A DNA stretch of 33,930 nucleotides, taken from Coriobacteriales bacterium (GTDB lineage Bacteria > Actinomycetota > Coriobacteriia > Coriobacteriales > UBA8131). The notes under the pieces were generated by a model. It saw nothing but the letters and a program-made list of their open reading frames with translations. It was not told the DNA's origin and ran no database searches. The position numbers and the translations under genes were made by a program. Location: positions 1 through 33,930 of the forward strand of contig JAITDU010000037.1 in NCBI GenBank assembly GCA_031282405.1, in the 5' to 3' direction. Below are positions 1 to 8,736 of this stretch, one piece after another; within the stretch, counting starts at the first letter, position 1, and each line of letters begins with the position of its first letter.

Positions 1-21
1 AGGAGATAAGGAGGATGCCTT

Positions 22-219
22 ATGGACGAACCCTATTTGGCTATAGTTATCTTTATAGGTACCATAGTCCGTATTGTTGTCTCAATAATTGAAACAGCAA
101 TCAGAGTTGCTTCGTTGCGAAAGCAGCGACGAGAGGCTTTATCAAAGCTAAGACGAAAGTCAAAGCCAAAACGGAGTCGAACGTCTGGCAAAACGAAAAG
201 GCCATCGCAAAAGCGATAG
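22..219 (+). CDS. Small basic membrane protein, unknown function
   Basis: This encodes 65 residues. The ATG is preceded by a good ribosome binding site, AAGGAGG at 8-14, with 7 nt spacing, which is the main reason to believe it. Residues 5-30 are hydrophobic and probably form one membrane segment. The tail from about residue 33 is very rich in Lys, Arg and Ser and should lie in the cytosol, possibly touching nucleic acid or acidic lipid. I recognise no family. The 3' third of the gene is part of a diverged repeat whose second copy lies at 7662-7752, and the stop codon lies inside a hairpin. It may be a genuine small protein or the end of a decayed gene. Confidence 0.5.
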   Translation: MDEPYLAIVIFIGTIVRIVVSIIETAIRVASLRKQRREALSKLRRKSKPKRSRTSGKTKRPSQKR

Positions 220-241
220 CCTCATCTAAATAAACCAGAAG
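154..241. repeat. Diverged repeat, copy 1 (partner at 7662-7752)
   Basis: This 88-bp stretch aligns with 7662-7752 over its whole length with one net 3-nt gap; both begin CGAAAGTC and end ACCAGAAG. On the plus strand both read as Lys/Arg/Ser-rich peptide ending in KR and a TAG stop. Both contain a nine-base stem with a four-base loop and a single mismatch, at a different place in each copy, so the stem is conserved rather than the exact bases. Confidence 0.7.
190..221 (-). terminator. Probable rho-independent terminator for minus-strand transcription
   Basis: GGCCATCGC (200-208) pairs with GCGATAGCC (213-221) across an AAAA loop with one mismatch. Read on the minus strand, the hairpin is followed by TTTTCGTTTT, which fits an intrinsic terminator for transcripts coming from the transposase remnant to its right. 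There is no T-run in the plus direction. Confidence 0.5.
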
Positions 242-271
242 CGTCGCCCCGACAAAAGGGCCCTGCACTTC

Positions 272-701
272 TTAGGGGGTAGTGTAGCATACACAGTACG
301 TACAGGGCAAATGCACCACTCCGACTGACTTATGCCTGTACCCGACTGACGTAAGTCCGTAAGGCTCATGGCTTCGCACCCACAGTGCTCTGACAGTACT
401 GCAGCTGCAGTGCTCCTCCAGACACCCCAGCGACCAGCCGACCACCATGCGCGTGCACAGGTCGATGACAACCGCCAGGTGCAGCCAACCTTCGGATGTT
501 TTAAGGTAGGCGATGTCGCCGACCAGCTTGGTGGTGGGCACCGCTGCATTGAAATCCCTCTTTATGAGATCCGGGCGCAAGGCAGCATCGGTAGCAGGGA
601 TAGTGGTGCGCTTTGATGTCCTGGGTTTGATACCTTGAGCGTGATGCCTTAAGCAGACATGCCATCATGCATATCTTGAAGTTCTCCTTCTCCGCATACA
701 T
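272..701 (-). pseudogene. IS3-family transposase (OrfB) remnant
   Basis: Two minus-strand reading frames carry pieces of an IS3-family OrfB transposase. The right piece (about 620-701) has EKENFKICMMACLLKASRSR, which matches the start of OrfB proteins. The left piece (about 420-580) has DLIKRDFNAAVP and then KLVGDIAYLKTSEGWLHLAV and VIDLCTRMVVGW, the beginning of the rve integrase core with the first catalytic Asp. The pieces are in different frames. The roughly 80 residues that normally separate them are missing, and so are the second Asp and the Glu of the DDE triad. The protein cannot be active. No terminal inverted repeats or target duplication could be seen. It marks an old insertion. 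Confidence 0.75.
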
Positions 702-825
702 CAGCTCATACTTGTCTGTTATCGTTGGTCTTTCGCGAAGAAGGCTGCGGATTTTTTTAGGAAGGCTATCTCGTCTTTGTATAAGGTTATCAAGGTTTTG
801 TTAAAGATAGGGAAAAGATATGAAC
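702..825. other. Intergenic stretch without a recognised gene
   Basis: No coding frame with a family signature was seen here. Together with the transposase remnant it forms a stretch of about 600 bases with no intact gene between the small membrane protein and the iron-sulfur protein. Confidence 0.5.
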
Positions 826-2316
826 TTAATCCCCTCCATCCTCCTTAGGGGGATGTCCGTGAAAACGATACACCCCAGAAAAACACCTAGATGAGCATTT
901 TTTGGGGGGGGGGGGGGGGGGTCCCGGCAACTCCCCGTCACTTTTAGCCGGTGAAAGGGGAGCGACACCATACCCCAGGAGCTCCGAGCCGCTCAGACTG
1001 TCCAGCATACAGCTGGCATGGGGACAATGTTGAACGCAGGCACTGCAGCCCAGGCAGGCCACGCGATTGGTAAAGGCGACCTGGGCGGACTGAGGCTGTT
1101 CCACAACCGATAAATTGCTAAATAAAATAGCAGAATTACCGTTGACAAGCCGCCGAGCCCCGAGCGGGCAGGCCGCCACACAGTTGCCGCAACCGGTACA
1201 GCGGGGTAGCTCGGTGTCGGAGCTTGGCAATTCAACGAAAGCCATCCTTTGTGGATAGCGTCGAAGTGCGCCCATGAGGATGGCACGTTGCTCGACCAGT
1301 CGCCCAAAGGACACAGAACCAGCTAGAGTTGTTGTGTTGTGCGTAGGCGTTATGCTATTTGTAGGAGCCATGCTGTTCGCTTGGCGTTCAATCATCAATT
1401 GCTCCCGTTTGTTTTGGCTTGCTTCCAGCCGCCGACCAGCCTCATGCCAGCTCTTGTTCAACTCTCCGGCCATACTGCTGATGAGTTCGCGCCTGTCGGC
1501 CGTTGCGATGCCGCCGATTCGCGCGAGTAAATTCTCGCCTGCTTGTGGCAGCGTGGCGACGCTGCCTATGAGACCAACAGTGCAGCCACTCCAGCGCTCG
1601 GCTGTGGTAATAGCAGCACAGTAGAGCAGTTCAGCCTGGCCGTGAGAGTTGGCCGGGCAATCCGCGCACAGGCCCGTAGGCAAGAACACCTGCACACTGC
1701 CGTTCGCTTGGTGGACATCTGATGAAATTGCACCCGCCTGGGTGGATTGCGGTGGCACGGTGGTGAGTTGACTGGGTGGCGATGATGTGACCGGTTGCTT
1801 TTGCGCAGACGACGCAGCCAGATGGGTCGCTATGATCACCGCGTAAAACCACAGCTCAGCACTGATACTGCCCAGGCAGGTACAGGTTACGGCACTACTA
1901 CGGTAGGTCGACGACAGGCTGGCCGCTGCCCGCGAACAGCATACAAGCACCTCAGAGACGGCGTGTGCGGCACTATCGAAGCGGCGTTTCTGCTCCTGGG
2001 GCCCTGACTTGGTCGTGCCAATCGCGCCTACCGGGCACAACACGCCGCAGAGTCCACAGTGGATGCAGCTTGTGTTTACAGACAGCCGTTCACCTTTAAG
2101 CTCGATTGCTCGTGTTGGACAACCGGTCATACAGATATCGCAATCGCTGGGCAATGCGGCTGCTCGTAAACAACGAGAATTCATGATAACTACATCGCCG
2201 CTACCCAAATCTGTCTTTGTTGCTCCGGTCACAGTGTCTTGTGCTGCTGCGCCGGTTGCGGTGTCTGCTGCCGGAGCAGCCGTCTCGCCGCCGATTGTTC
2301 TCAAGGTATCTGACAT
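826..2316 (-). CDS. Polyferredoxin-like protein with four Fe-S cysteine motifs
   Basis: This encodes 496 residues from the first ATG. An N-terminal Ala/Thr-rich, low-complexity stretch (1-44) precedes a first ferredoxin pair: Cys 59, 62 and 66, then Cys 84, 87, 90 and 94. A second, complete 2[4Fe-4S] pair lies at Cys 373/376/379/383 and 421/424/427/431. The middle has a further cysteine-rich unit (CTCLGS near 145-150 and GLCADC near 215-220) that I cannot assign to a family. The protein probably carries electrons between cytosolic redox enzymes; no partner gene is adjacent. The first start has a -10 box only 7 nt upstream. Met45 (2184) is a possible later start. The C-terminus is odd: six Pro codons form an 18-base run, followed by 26 residues that look unlike a natural end. 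Confidence 0.8.
   Translation of the reverse strand: MSDTLRTIGGETAAPAADTATGAAAQDTVTGATKTDLGSGDVVIMNSRCLRAAALPSDCDICMTGCPTRAIELKGERLSVNTSCIHCGLCGVLCPVGAIGTTKSGPQEQKRRFDSAAHAVSEVLVCCSRAAASLSSTYRSSAVTCTCLGSISAELWFYAVIIATHLAASSAQKQPVTSSPPSQLTTVPPQSTQAGAISSDVHQANGSVQVFLPTGLCADCPANSHGQAELLYCAAITTAERWSGCTVGLIGSVATLPQAGENLLARIGGIATADRRELISSMAGELNKSWHEAGRRLEASQNKREQLMIERQANSMAPTNSITPTHNTTTLAGSVSFGRLVEQRAILMGALRRYPQRMAFVELPSSDTELPRCTGCGNCVAACPLGARRLVNGNSAILFSNLSVVEQPQSAQVAFTNRVACLGCSACVQHCPHASCMLDSLSGSELLGYGVAPLSPAKSDGELPGPPPPPPKKCSSRCFSGVYRFHGHPPKEDGGD
904..921. repeat. 18-base G/C homopolymer inside coding sequence
   Basis: Eighteen G in a row on the plus strand, following six T. In the iron-sulfur gene on the minus strand it encodes Pro-Pro-Pro-Pro-Pro-Pro and is followed by Lys-Lys. 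Gaining or losing one base would switch the C-terminal tail; in one alternative frame a stop comes within five codons (Met-Leu-Ile-stop). Confidence 0.9.
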
Positions 2317-2323
2317 ACCCTAC

Positions 2324-2329
2324 AGTATA
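2324..2329 (-). promoter_or_regulatory. -10 box TATACT for the iron-sulfur gene, leaderless arrangement
   Basis: On the minus strand TATACT ends 7 nt before the ATG at 2316, which would place the transcription start at the start codon itself. No purine-rich ribosome binding site lies at normal spacing (only GTAGGGT). No clear -35 was seen. Confidence 0.45.
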
Positions 2330-2397
2330 CTATTGCCGAGCAGCCCGCCGCAGGCGAGGTGTTCCAAAGCCAATGAAAGACCAGGTGCCCCGACCAT

Positions 2398-3821
<1,424 letters not shown>

Positions 3822-3936
3822 ATATACTAGGGGAGAAATATCACCCAACCGCCGGTTGCCAGCCTCGGACTACTGCCACAGACTATCGTTGCGGGCCACT
3901 GCCGCAGACTGCCATTGCCGCGCCTATAACTTTGTT

Positions 3937-3949
3937 CAGGTGTAGTACA
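3937..3949 (+). promoter_or_regulatory. Promoter-like element, copy 1 of CAGGTGTAGTACA
   Basis: This 13-mer occurs again, exactly, at 5020-5032. Here it contains a -10-like TACACT (3946-3951) about 35 nt before the polyprenyl synthase ATG; at the second site TACATA lies about 21 nt before the flavin reductase-like gene. No convincing -35 was found at either site. It may be a shared promoter core or a regulator site. Confidence 0.35.
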
Positions 3950-3986
3950 CTACTGATTCAAGAACAGCTACAGCCAACGGAGCAAA

Positions 3987-4991
3987 ATGAGTTTTGAAAC
4001 CTATCTAGTCAAGAACAGCCCACGCATTGATGAACTTATTGCCGGTTATTATAAGGACACTGATAATCCCGAGGTAGATCACTATCTCTACCAGCCATTG
4101 GCCCGCTACAGCGCCAACGGCGGCAAGCGCCATCGTCCGCTGATCTGCGAATTGGGCTGTGGGGCGGTTGGTGGCGATGTAGCGTTGACCTCCAGCGCTG
4201 CGGCAGCTATCGAGCATTTTCATACGGCTGCGCTGATCCACGACGATATTGCCGATGAGTCCACGATCCGCCGTGGCGAGGCTTGTCTCCATATTATTCA
4301 GGGAGAAGGACTGGCCATCAATGCAGGCGATCTGGCGCTGTCGCAGGTTACGGGCAGCGTGCTCCACGACGACCGACTCTCCAGTGAATTGCGCCTGCGC
4401 GTGCTCTCGGAACTTGTGGAGATGACCACCCGTACCATAGAAGGACAGGCTTTGGACATTGGATGGGCACGTGACGGCCGTTTTAATCTGAGTATCGAGG
4501 ATTACCTCAAGATGGCAACTCGTAAAACGGCCTATTATTCCGGCGGAACACCTTTGGCCATCGGCGCGATAATTGGCAACGGCAGCGAAGAGAGTATAGA
4601 GGCTCTGCGCTCTTTTGGCATGTCATGTGGGCTGGCGTTCCAAATCCAGGACGATCTGCTCAATTTGATTGGCAGAAAAGAGGCCATTAAAAAAGACTTT
4701 CGTAGCGACATCACCGAGGGGAAGCGCACCTTGATAGCTGTGCATGCCTTGCAGCATTCTCCCCAAAACTCTGAGCTCGTCGCGATTTTAGCCTCGCATA
4801 CCACAACCCCGACAATGCTGGCCTGTGCCGTGGAGATAATGCAAGACGCTGGCTCTTTGGACTTTGCCCGCGACTATGCCAGCGGTTTAGTCACAGCGGC
4901 CAAGAACGAACTCGACAACGCGATTGACGAGAGTGGATCCAAGCAATTGCTCCTGAATATGGCAGACTACTTTATCGAACGCATGAATTGA
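3987..4991 (+). CDS. Polyprenyl diphosphate synthase (short-chain trans type)
   Basis: It condenses isopentenyl diphosphate onto an allylic diphosphate, making C15-C40 chains for carriers such as menaquinone or cell-wall lipid. The 334-residue length fits. Motifs visible are GGKRHRP (45-51), the first Asp-rich motif IHDDIADE (85-91), EGQALDIGW (152-160), a Lys-Thr pair (180-181), the second motif QIQDDLLN (219-226) and SDITEGKRT (240-248). The second motif ends in Asn where Asp is usual, which is tolerated in some members but is a point to note. Chain length cannot be told from sequence alone. The ATG follows GGAG (3978-3981). Confidence 0.9.
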   Translation: MSFETYLVKNSPRIDELIAGYYKDTDNPEVDHYLYQPLARYSANGGKRHRPLICELGCGAVGGDVALTSSAAAAIEHFHTAALIHDDIADESTIRRGEACLHIIQGEGLAINAGDLALSQVTGSVLHDDRLSSELRLRVLSELVEMTTRTIEGQALDIGWARDGRFNLSIEDYLKMATRKTAYYSGGTPLAIGAIIGNGSEESIEALRSFGMSCGLAFQIQDDLLNLIGRKEAIKKDFRSDITEGKRTLIAVHALQHSPQNSELVAILASHTTTPTMLACAVEIMQDAGSLDFARDYASGLVTAAKNELDNAIDESGSKQLLLNMADYFIERMN

Positions 4992-5019
4992 GCAGCACGA
5001 CAAACACCTCGACAGGTAC

Positions 5020-5032
5020 CAGGTGTAGTACA
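5020..5032 (+). promoter_or_regulatory. Promoter-like element, copy 2 of CAGGTGTAGTACA
   Basis: Exact repeat of 3937-3949, located between the polyprenyl synthase stop codon and the AAAGGAGG ribosome binding site of the next gene. Confidence 0.35.
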
Positions 5033-5054
5033 TAACCAGCAAAGGAGGCGCGTC

Positions 5055-5636
5055 ATGAAGAAGAGCGTTGGCACCCTGGGGTTGCTATTCCCCAATCCGG
5101 TCTTGGTGGTTGGCACCTATGATAGTGCCGGCGAACCTAATGCCGCCACATTGGCTTGGGGTGGTATCGCCTCGTCAGGTCCGGAGGCCGTAAGTATTGC
5201 CGTGCGCCCCAGCCGCCACACTTATGAGGCGTTGCTACGCACGAAGGCCTTCACTATTAATCTGCCCAGTGTCGAACATGCCGCCGCTGTGGACTATTTT
5301 GGCATCGCTACGGGGCGTACAGCCCGCAAGTTCGCGGTAACCGGCCTTACCCCTGTGCGCGGCAGCGTCGTCGATGCTCCTTACATTGCCGAGTTTCCGT
5401 TTAATATGGAATGCCAGGTTGTCGAATCTCTGGATTTGGGAGCACATACGCTATTCATCGGCCACGTCAAGGACGTCAAGGTCAGCGAATTATTGCTCAC
5501 AGAGGACGGCAACCTTGACTGGCAGACCGCCTCCATCCTCACGTTTGACGCAGCACTGCGCGTCTATAGAGCGCCGGGCGAGATAGTTGGCAATGCATTC
5601 AGCATTGGCAAGAAATACATCAGCAACACTCCCTAG
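5055..5636 (+). CDS. Flavin reductase-like, FMN-binding protein
   Basis: This encodes 193 residues with the pattern of the flavin reductase-like split-barrel family. It has an N-terminal PNPVLVVGTYDSAGEPNAAT and then a strand with SIAVRPSRHTYEALLRTKAF, followed by FTINLPS. In this family that region binds FMN. Many members act as NAD(P)H:FMN oxidoreductases or simply as flavoproteins of unknown substrate, so the exact reaction is open. The ribosome binding site AAAGGAGG (5040-5047) is strong. The gene follows the polyprenyl synthase by 60 bp but has its own promoter-like element, so co-transcription is uncertain. Confidence 0.85.
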   Translation: MKKSVGTLGLLFPNPVLVVGTYDSAGEPNAATLAWGGIASSGPEAVSIAVRPSRHTYEALLRTKAFTINLPSVEHAAAVDYFGIATGRTARKFAVTGLTPVRGSVVDAPYIAEFPFNMECQVVESLDLGAHTLFIGHVKDVKVSELLLTEDGNLDWQTASILTFDAALRVYRAPGEIVGNAFSIGKKYISNTP

Positions 5637-5752
5637 GTTGGCTCAAGAGCAGCGCGAGCAGCCTCGGGTTTGTTCATTGACAACATCATCCGTACGGACA
5701 GGATCCAAAGCATTATGGGACGTCTCGGGTTTTGTTCACCGGCAGGACAAAT

Positions 5753-6613
5753 ATGGATACTGACAGCATTCTGATAATCAATGGCTCACCTGGGGGGATA
5801 AGCCCCCAACGGTTAGCGCGACTGGCCGCAGATGCCACGACCGTACTTGCTGTGGATTCCGGCGCGAACTGGGCGCATCGGGCCAAGCTCACCCCCGATG
5901 TCCTTGTAGGCGATTTCGATTCGATAGATCCCGAGATAAAAGAGAGTTTTTGTCAGGATGGAGTGGAACTTGTAGCCTCGCCAGTGGACAAGGATTACAG
6001 CGATTTGGATTTGGCTTTGGGCGAGGTTTGGCGCCGCTACGCCACGCTGCAGACGGTTCGGCTTGTAGTGTGCAATACGCTCGGTGGACGCGTTGACCAC
6101 GAACTGGCCGCTTTAGGGTCGTTACTCACGTACGCAAAGCGCCATCCGCTTCTGCCCGCGCCGCTTATTGTTGAGGATAATTGTCGAGCAACTCTATTGG
6201 TCGCGGCTGATGCTGCTTTTATTGCGACTGATACTCCTTTGGCCAGCACCCGGTGCCGAGCAGATGGAGCTACAGTGACCAGCACTGCTCCCCGTGTTTC
6301 TTCCAGAGCACGTACTCCGGATATGATAGATTTGGCCCGTTTGGATGTAAGCAACTTGGCCGAAGTCGGCCAGACCTTGTCCCTTATCCCCTTACTCGGC
6401 CCGGCACAGATCACCGTCACAGGCATGAAATGGGAACTTGCGGCCGCGACCATCGACGGACTTTCTGCCCGGGGGCTTTCCAATATAGTGACCGACGCTG
6501 ACGCTCGGGCTATTGTCCATCGCGGCTGTGTTTTAGTCGTTGCGCCATCCAAGCCAACAGGCGATCCACACCAAACATTGCATAGCCCAAGGCCGCAAAG
6601 CCAAGGCCGATGA
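5753..6613 (+). CDS. Thiamine pyrophosphokinase
   Basis: It transfers diphosphate from ATP to thiamine, giving the cofactor thiamine diphosphate. Family motifs appear in order: VLAVDSGAN, VGDFDSID, KDYSDLDLAL, GGRVDHELA, a TLSLIPL strand, VTVTGMKWEL-like (here ITVTGMKWEL) and LSARGLSNI. I start at ATG 5753 because AGGA (5744-5747) is well placed; a TTG 21 nt upstream is in frame but less likely. Compared with the family there is an extra Thr/Ser/Arg-rich stretch of about 40 residues before TLSLIPL. The last 23 or so residues run past the normal end of the fold and are encoded across the 3' end of the opposite gene. Confidence 0.9.
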   Translation: MDTDSILIINGSPGGISPQRLARLAADATTVLAVDSGANWAHRAKLTPDVLVGDFDSIDPEIKESFCQDGVELVASPVDKDYSDLDLALGEVWRRYATLQTVRLVVCNTLGGRVDHELAALGSLLTYAKRHPLLPAPLIVEDNCRATLLVAADAAFIATDTPLASTRCRADGATVTSTAPRVSSRARTPDMIDLARLDVSNLAEVGQTLSLIPLLGPAQITVTGMKWELAAATIDGLSARGLSNIVTDADARAIVHRGCVLVVAPSKPTGDPHQTLHSPRPQSQGR

Positions 6614-7190
6614 TCACTGAGTTGAGCAGTACCTGCTCGGGTCCAAAGCGGTCGACATCGATGAAGAAATAGGGGTAGTGACTCCCGCTTGCAAAAACTG
6701 CGAACTGGGCCCGAATCAGGGCAAAGGCAAGATACGCCAGGGGGATAAGCAGCCATTTGACAGGGTCGAGACGTTTCCACAGGCCTTTGGGAGTAAAGAG
6801 GAGCCAGTCGCCGAGCGACATCAGTGGTACGACGTAGTGAGGCAGTATGTTGGCCAACGACGACGTGTATTCGGTCATCGAGAACATCGTGGGCCTGAGC
6901 ATGAAGTGGAATACCAAAAACGTGATGGTAACGGCCAGGGTTACGGCGCCTTTGAGTGAGGGCCAGGGTTCGCGCGGATTCGAGGCTCGCAGCGCGCCCG
7001 TTGCCAGGGTTTGGACAACAAGCGCCGCAAAGAATGCTATAACCAGAATATTGCTTTGGATGGTAAAGTACGAAAGCAGTTCCAGAGGGCTGGTTGACCC
7101 TGCGGACAGATTCAAATACACCCCGTAGATTCCGGAAACCACGAGTATAACGCGATAGATTGTTGCCGGTATTCTGCTTTTGATGTACAT
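6510..7190 (-). CDS. Pr6Pr-like (FAR-17a/AIG1-type) membrane protein
   Basis: This encodes 226 residues with about six membrane segments. Recognisable features of Pr6Pr-type proteins are SYFTIQSNILVI near the second helix, FHFMLRP, LPHYVVPLMSLGDWLLF and GSHYPYFFIDVDRFG near the end. The family's function is not established in bacteria; eukaryotic AIG1/ADTRP relatives hydrolyse fatty acid esters of hydroxy fatty acids. ATG 7190 is preferred over an in-frame GTG at 7220. Its 3' end overlaps the thiamine pyrophosphokinase gene tail to tail by 104 bp. Confidence 0.8.
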   Translation of the reverse strand: MYIKSRIPATIYRVILVVSGIYGVYLNLSAGSTSPLELLSYFTIQSNILVIAFFAALVVQTLATGALRASNPREPWPSLKGAVTLAVTITFLVFHFMLRPTMFSMTEYTSSLANILPHYVVPLMSLGDWLLFTPKGLWKRLDPVKWLLIPLAYLAFALIRAQFAVFASGSHYPYFFIDVDRFGPEQVLLNSVIIGLGFAALGYAMFGVDRLLAWMAQRLKHSRDGQ

Positions 7191-7328
7191 GAGTTCACAC
7201 CCCCATCTGCCAAGCCACACGCAAGCCTACGATCGCATCGACCGTGTTGGTGCGCCCTGTTCTGCACGCGAAAAAGGCACTCTGGGATACCCTCTTGCAG
7301 TTTACGGATACCAAGAAGGCAACCACTG

Positions 7329-7517
7329 TCAGCTTCGTTGGACCTTACCTGCCTTCAAGCATTTGGTGCAGACATTGGCTTTTTTGGCCCGACCATTACT
7401 ATGGACCGTGACCTTTTGGATGTTCGGGTTGTAAACCCGGTTTGTAACGCGGTGTGAGTGGCTGACATTACGTCCAGCCACAGGATGCTTTCCACATACA
7501 GAACAGACCCTGGACAT
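7329..7517 (-). CDS. rpmB: 50S ribosomal protein L28
   Basis: This encodes 62 residues of the zinc-ribbon form of L28. CSVCGKHP and CTKCLKAGKV supply the four cysteines; between them is the family segment NVSHSHRVTNRVYNPNIQKV. It is part of the large ribosomal subunit. The ATG has AAGGAG with 6 nt spacing on the minus strand. The stop lies about 140 bp from the start of the Pr6Pr-like gene on the same strand, so the two might be co-transcribed. Confidence 0.96.
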   Translation of the reverse strand: MSRVCSVCGKHPVAGRNVSHSHRVTNRVYNPNIQKVTVHSNGRAKKANVCTKCLKAGKVQRS

Positions 7518-7661
7518 GCTTTACTCCTTGTTGATTGTAGCAAACCCGCCCATAATACCACAAATTCGCGCAAGGCAAGCTCGAAATTCGCGCAGGGTAA
7601 GTCCGGGCGAGTGCGATGTGCCGGGCGAGTGCAGTACTGTCCGCCCGCCTCATCAACACCC

Positions 7662-7752
7662 CGAAAGTCTAAGCAAAAGACAGTCAGTCGAAAGTCTGGC
7701 ACAAAGGCAAAGCTACCGCACAAGCGATAGCTTCATCAAAATCAACCAGAAG
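7662..7752. repeat. Diverged repeat, copy 2, with stem-loop
   Basis: Partner of 154-241. Only the 3' part of the small-protein gene is matched here; no upstream coding part is seen, so this looks like a gene remnant or a mobile 3' segment. AGCTACCGC (7711-7719) pairs with GCGATAGCT (7724-7732) with one mismatch. On the minus strand the hairpin lies about 65 nt after the stop of the cyclo-ligase gene and could end its transcript, although the T-run is weak. Confidence 0.6.
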
Positions 7753-7795
7753 TATGGATTTAGCGGAGATGTGTTTTAGGAAACAAGTGGTACGT

Positions 7796-8503
7796 TTATC
7801 GCCAGAAGTTTCTGGTGGCTGTGAGCACAGCGTTCAGAGGCACATCGTGATTTTGATGAGGGATGCGCTGAATCAATTGTTCGTTGAAGGCCAGTCCCCA
7901 ACACGATGCCGAGAGTTGTGGATGTGCCAGATAGCGGTCGTAGTAGCCCTGGCCGTATCCCAGGCGATAGCAGCGCTCATCAAAGGCGACTAAGGGCAGT
8001 AACACGAGCCGGATGTGTTGGGGCAGCACGATTTTGAGCAGCGCCAGCTCTGCCGTTGATATTATCCTTGTGGGATCGTTTTTCAGGGTAGCACTGAGTG
8101 GCTGTGTAGTGTTGACGTTTGGTTGTGTGTTGCGGGCTTTGGCATGGTTGCTCTCTGTTATTGAATCGACGTAAAATGCCATTTTTTTCTTTGGCAGACA
8201 GACCGGATAAGCCAGCTTGAAGCCCGCTTGGCGCAGGTCATATGCCAGGCTGTCGGTTGGCAACTCGCTGCCGAGCGCCGAATACATCGCTATGAAACCT
8301 GTCGTTGAGTCATGGTCTGCCAGCATGCTCATAACTTTGGCGGCCAGCGCCTGTTCCTGGCGGCGGCGTTGTATGGGGTCCAGCGCTCGGCGACGTGCCA
8401 ATGCTTCTTGGCGTAACGCTGCTTTGTTGATGCGTTTGTTTGGCAGTGTGCCACCTGTATTGTCGGGGATCTTATTGGTGGCCTTACCGATCTTACCGGT
8501 CAT
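7796..8503 (-). CDS. 5-formyltetrahydrofolate cyclo-ligase
   Basis: It converts 5-formyl-THF to 5,10-methenyl-THF with ATP, returning stored folate to one-carbon metabolism. The key signature is PLVAFDERCYRLGYGQGYYD, which combines the conserved substrate and nucleotide loop. Near the N-terminus, NKAALRQEALARRRAL is typical. I start at ATG 8503; an in-frame GTG lies at 8530. Compared with the family it has an extra N-terminal stretch of about 25 residues and an insertion of about 30 residues (around NTQPNVNTTQPL) in the middle. Confidence 0.9.
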   Translation of the reverse strand: MTGKIGKATNKIPDNTGGTLPNKRINKAALRQEALARRRALDPIQRRRQEQALAAKVMSMLADHDSTTGFIAMYSALGSELPTDSLAYDLRQAGFKLAYPVCLPKKKMAFYVDSITESNHAKARNTQPNVNTTQPLSATLKNDPTRIISTAELALLKIVLPQHIRLVLLPLVAFDERCYRLGYGQGYYDRYLAHPQLSASCWGLAFNEQLIQRIPHQNHDVPLNAVLTATRNFWR

Positions 8504-8688
8504 TTTTCTCTCACTGTCAGGCTTATGCACGTAAGATGTTGCGGACTATCCGCTGTCGAGTGTTGATATTGTAACGCAACGCCGACAGTGAGGGAGGGTG
8601 TTGGTATCAACGGTACGGCGGTATAGCAAAAAAGTGTGCCGAAACCGCCGACATGGTGCACGGACGCATCAGACAGACGGCGCTTTTC

Positions 8689-8717
8689 TTCAAAGAAACG
8701 GGCAGATGCGGTATCAT
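8689..8717 (+). promoter_or_regulatory. Possible promoter of the PhnP-like gene
   Basis: TTCAAA (8689-8694) and TATCAT (8712-8717) are separated by 17 bp. The -10 context GCGGTATCAT also occurs before tRNA-Ser(GCT) at 13413-13422. Confidence 0.4.
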
Positions 8718-8736
8718 TGCACTGAGGTGATTCAAT

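Noticed and set aside
272-701. Intact insertion sequence
   Set aside because: The transposase is split between frames and lacks most of its catalytic core; no terminal inverted repeats or target duplication were found.
6037-6780. Long minus-strand open frame of 247 codons
   Set aside because: It lies opposite thiamine pyrophosphokinase, which has clear family motifs, and shows no motif itself.
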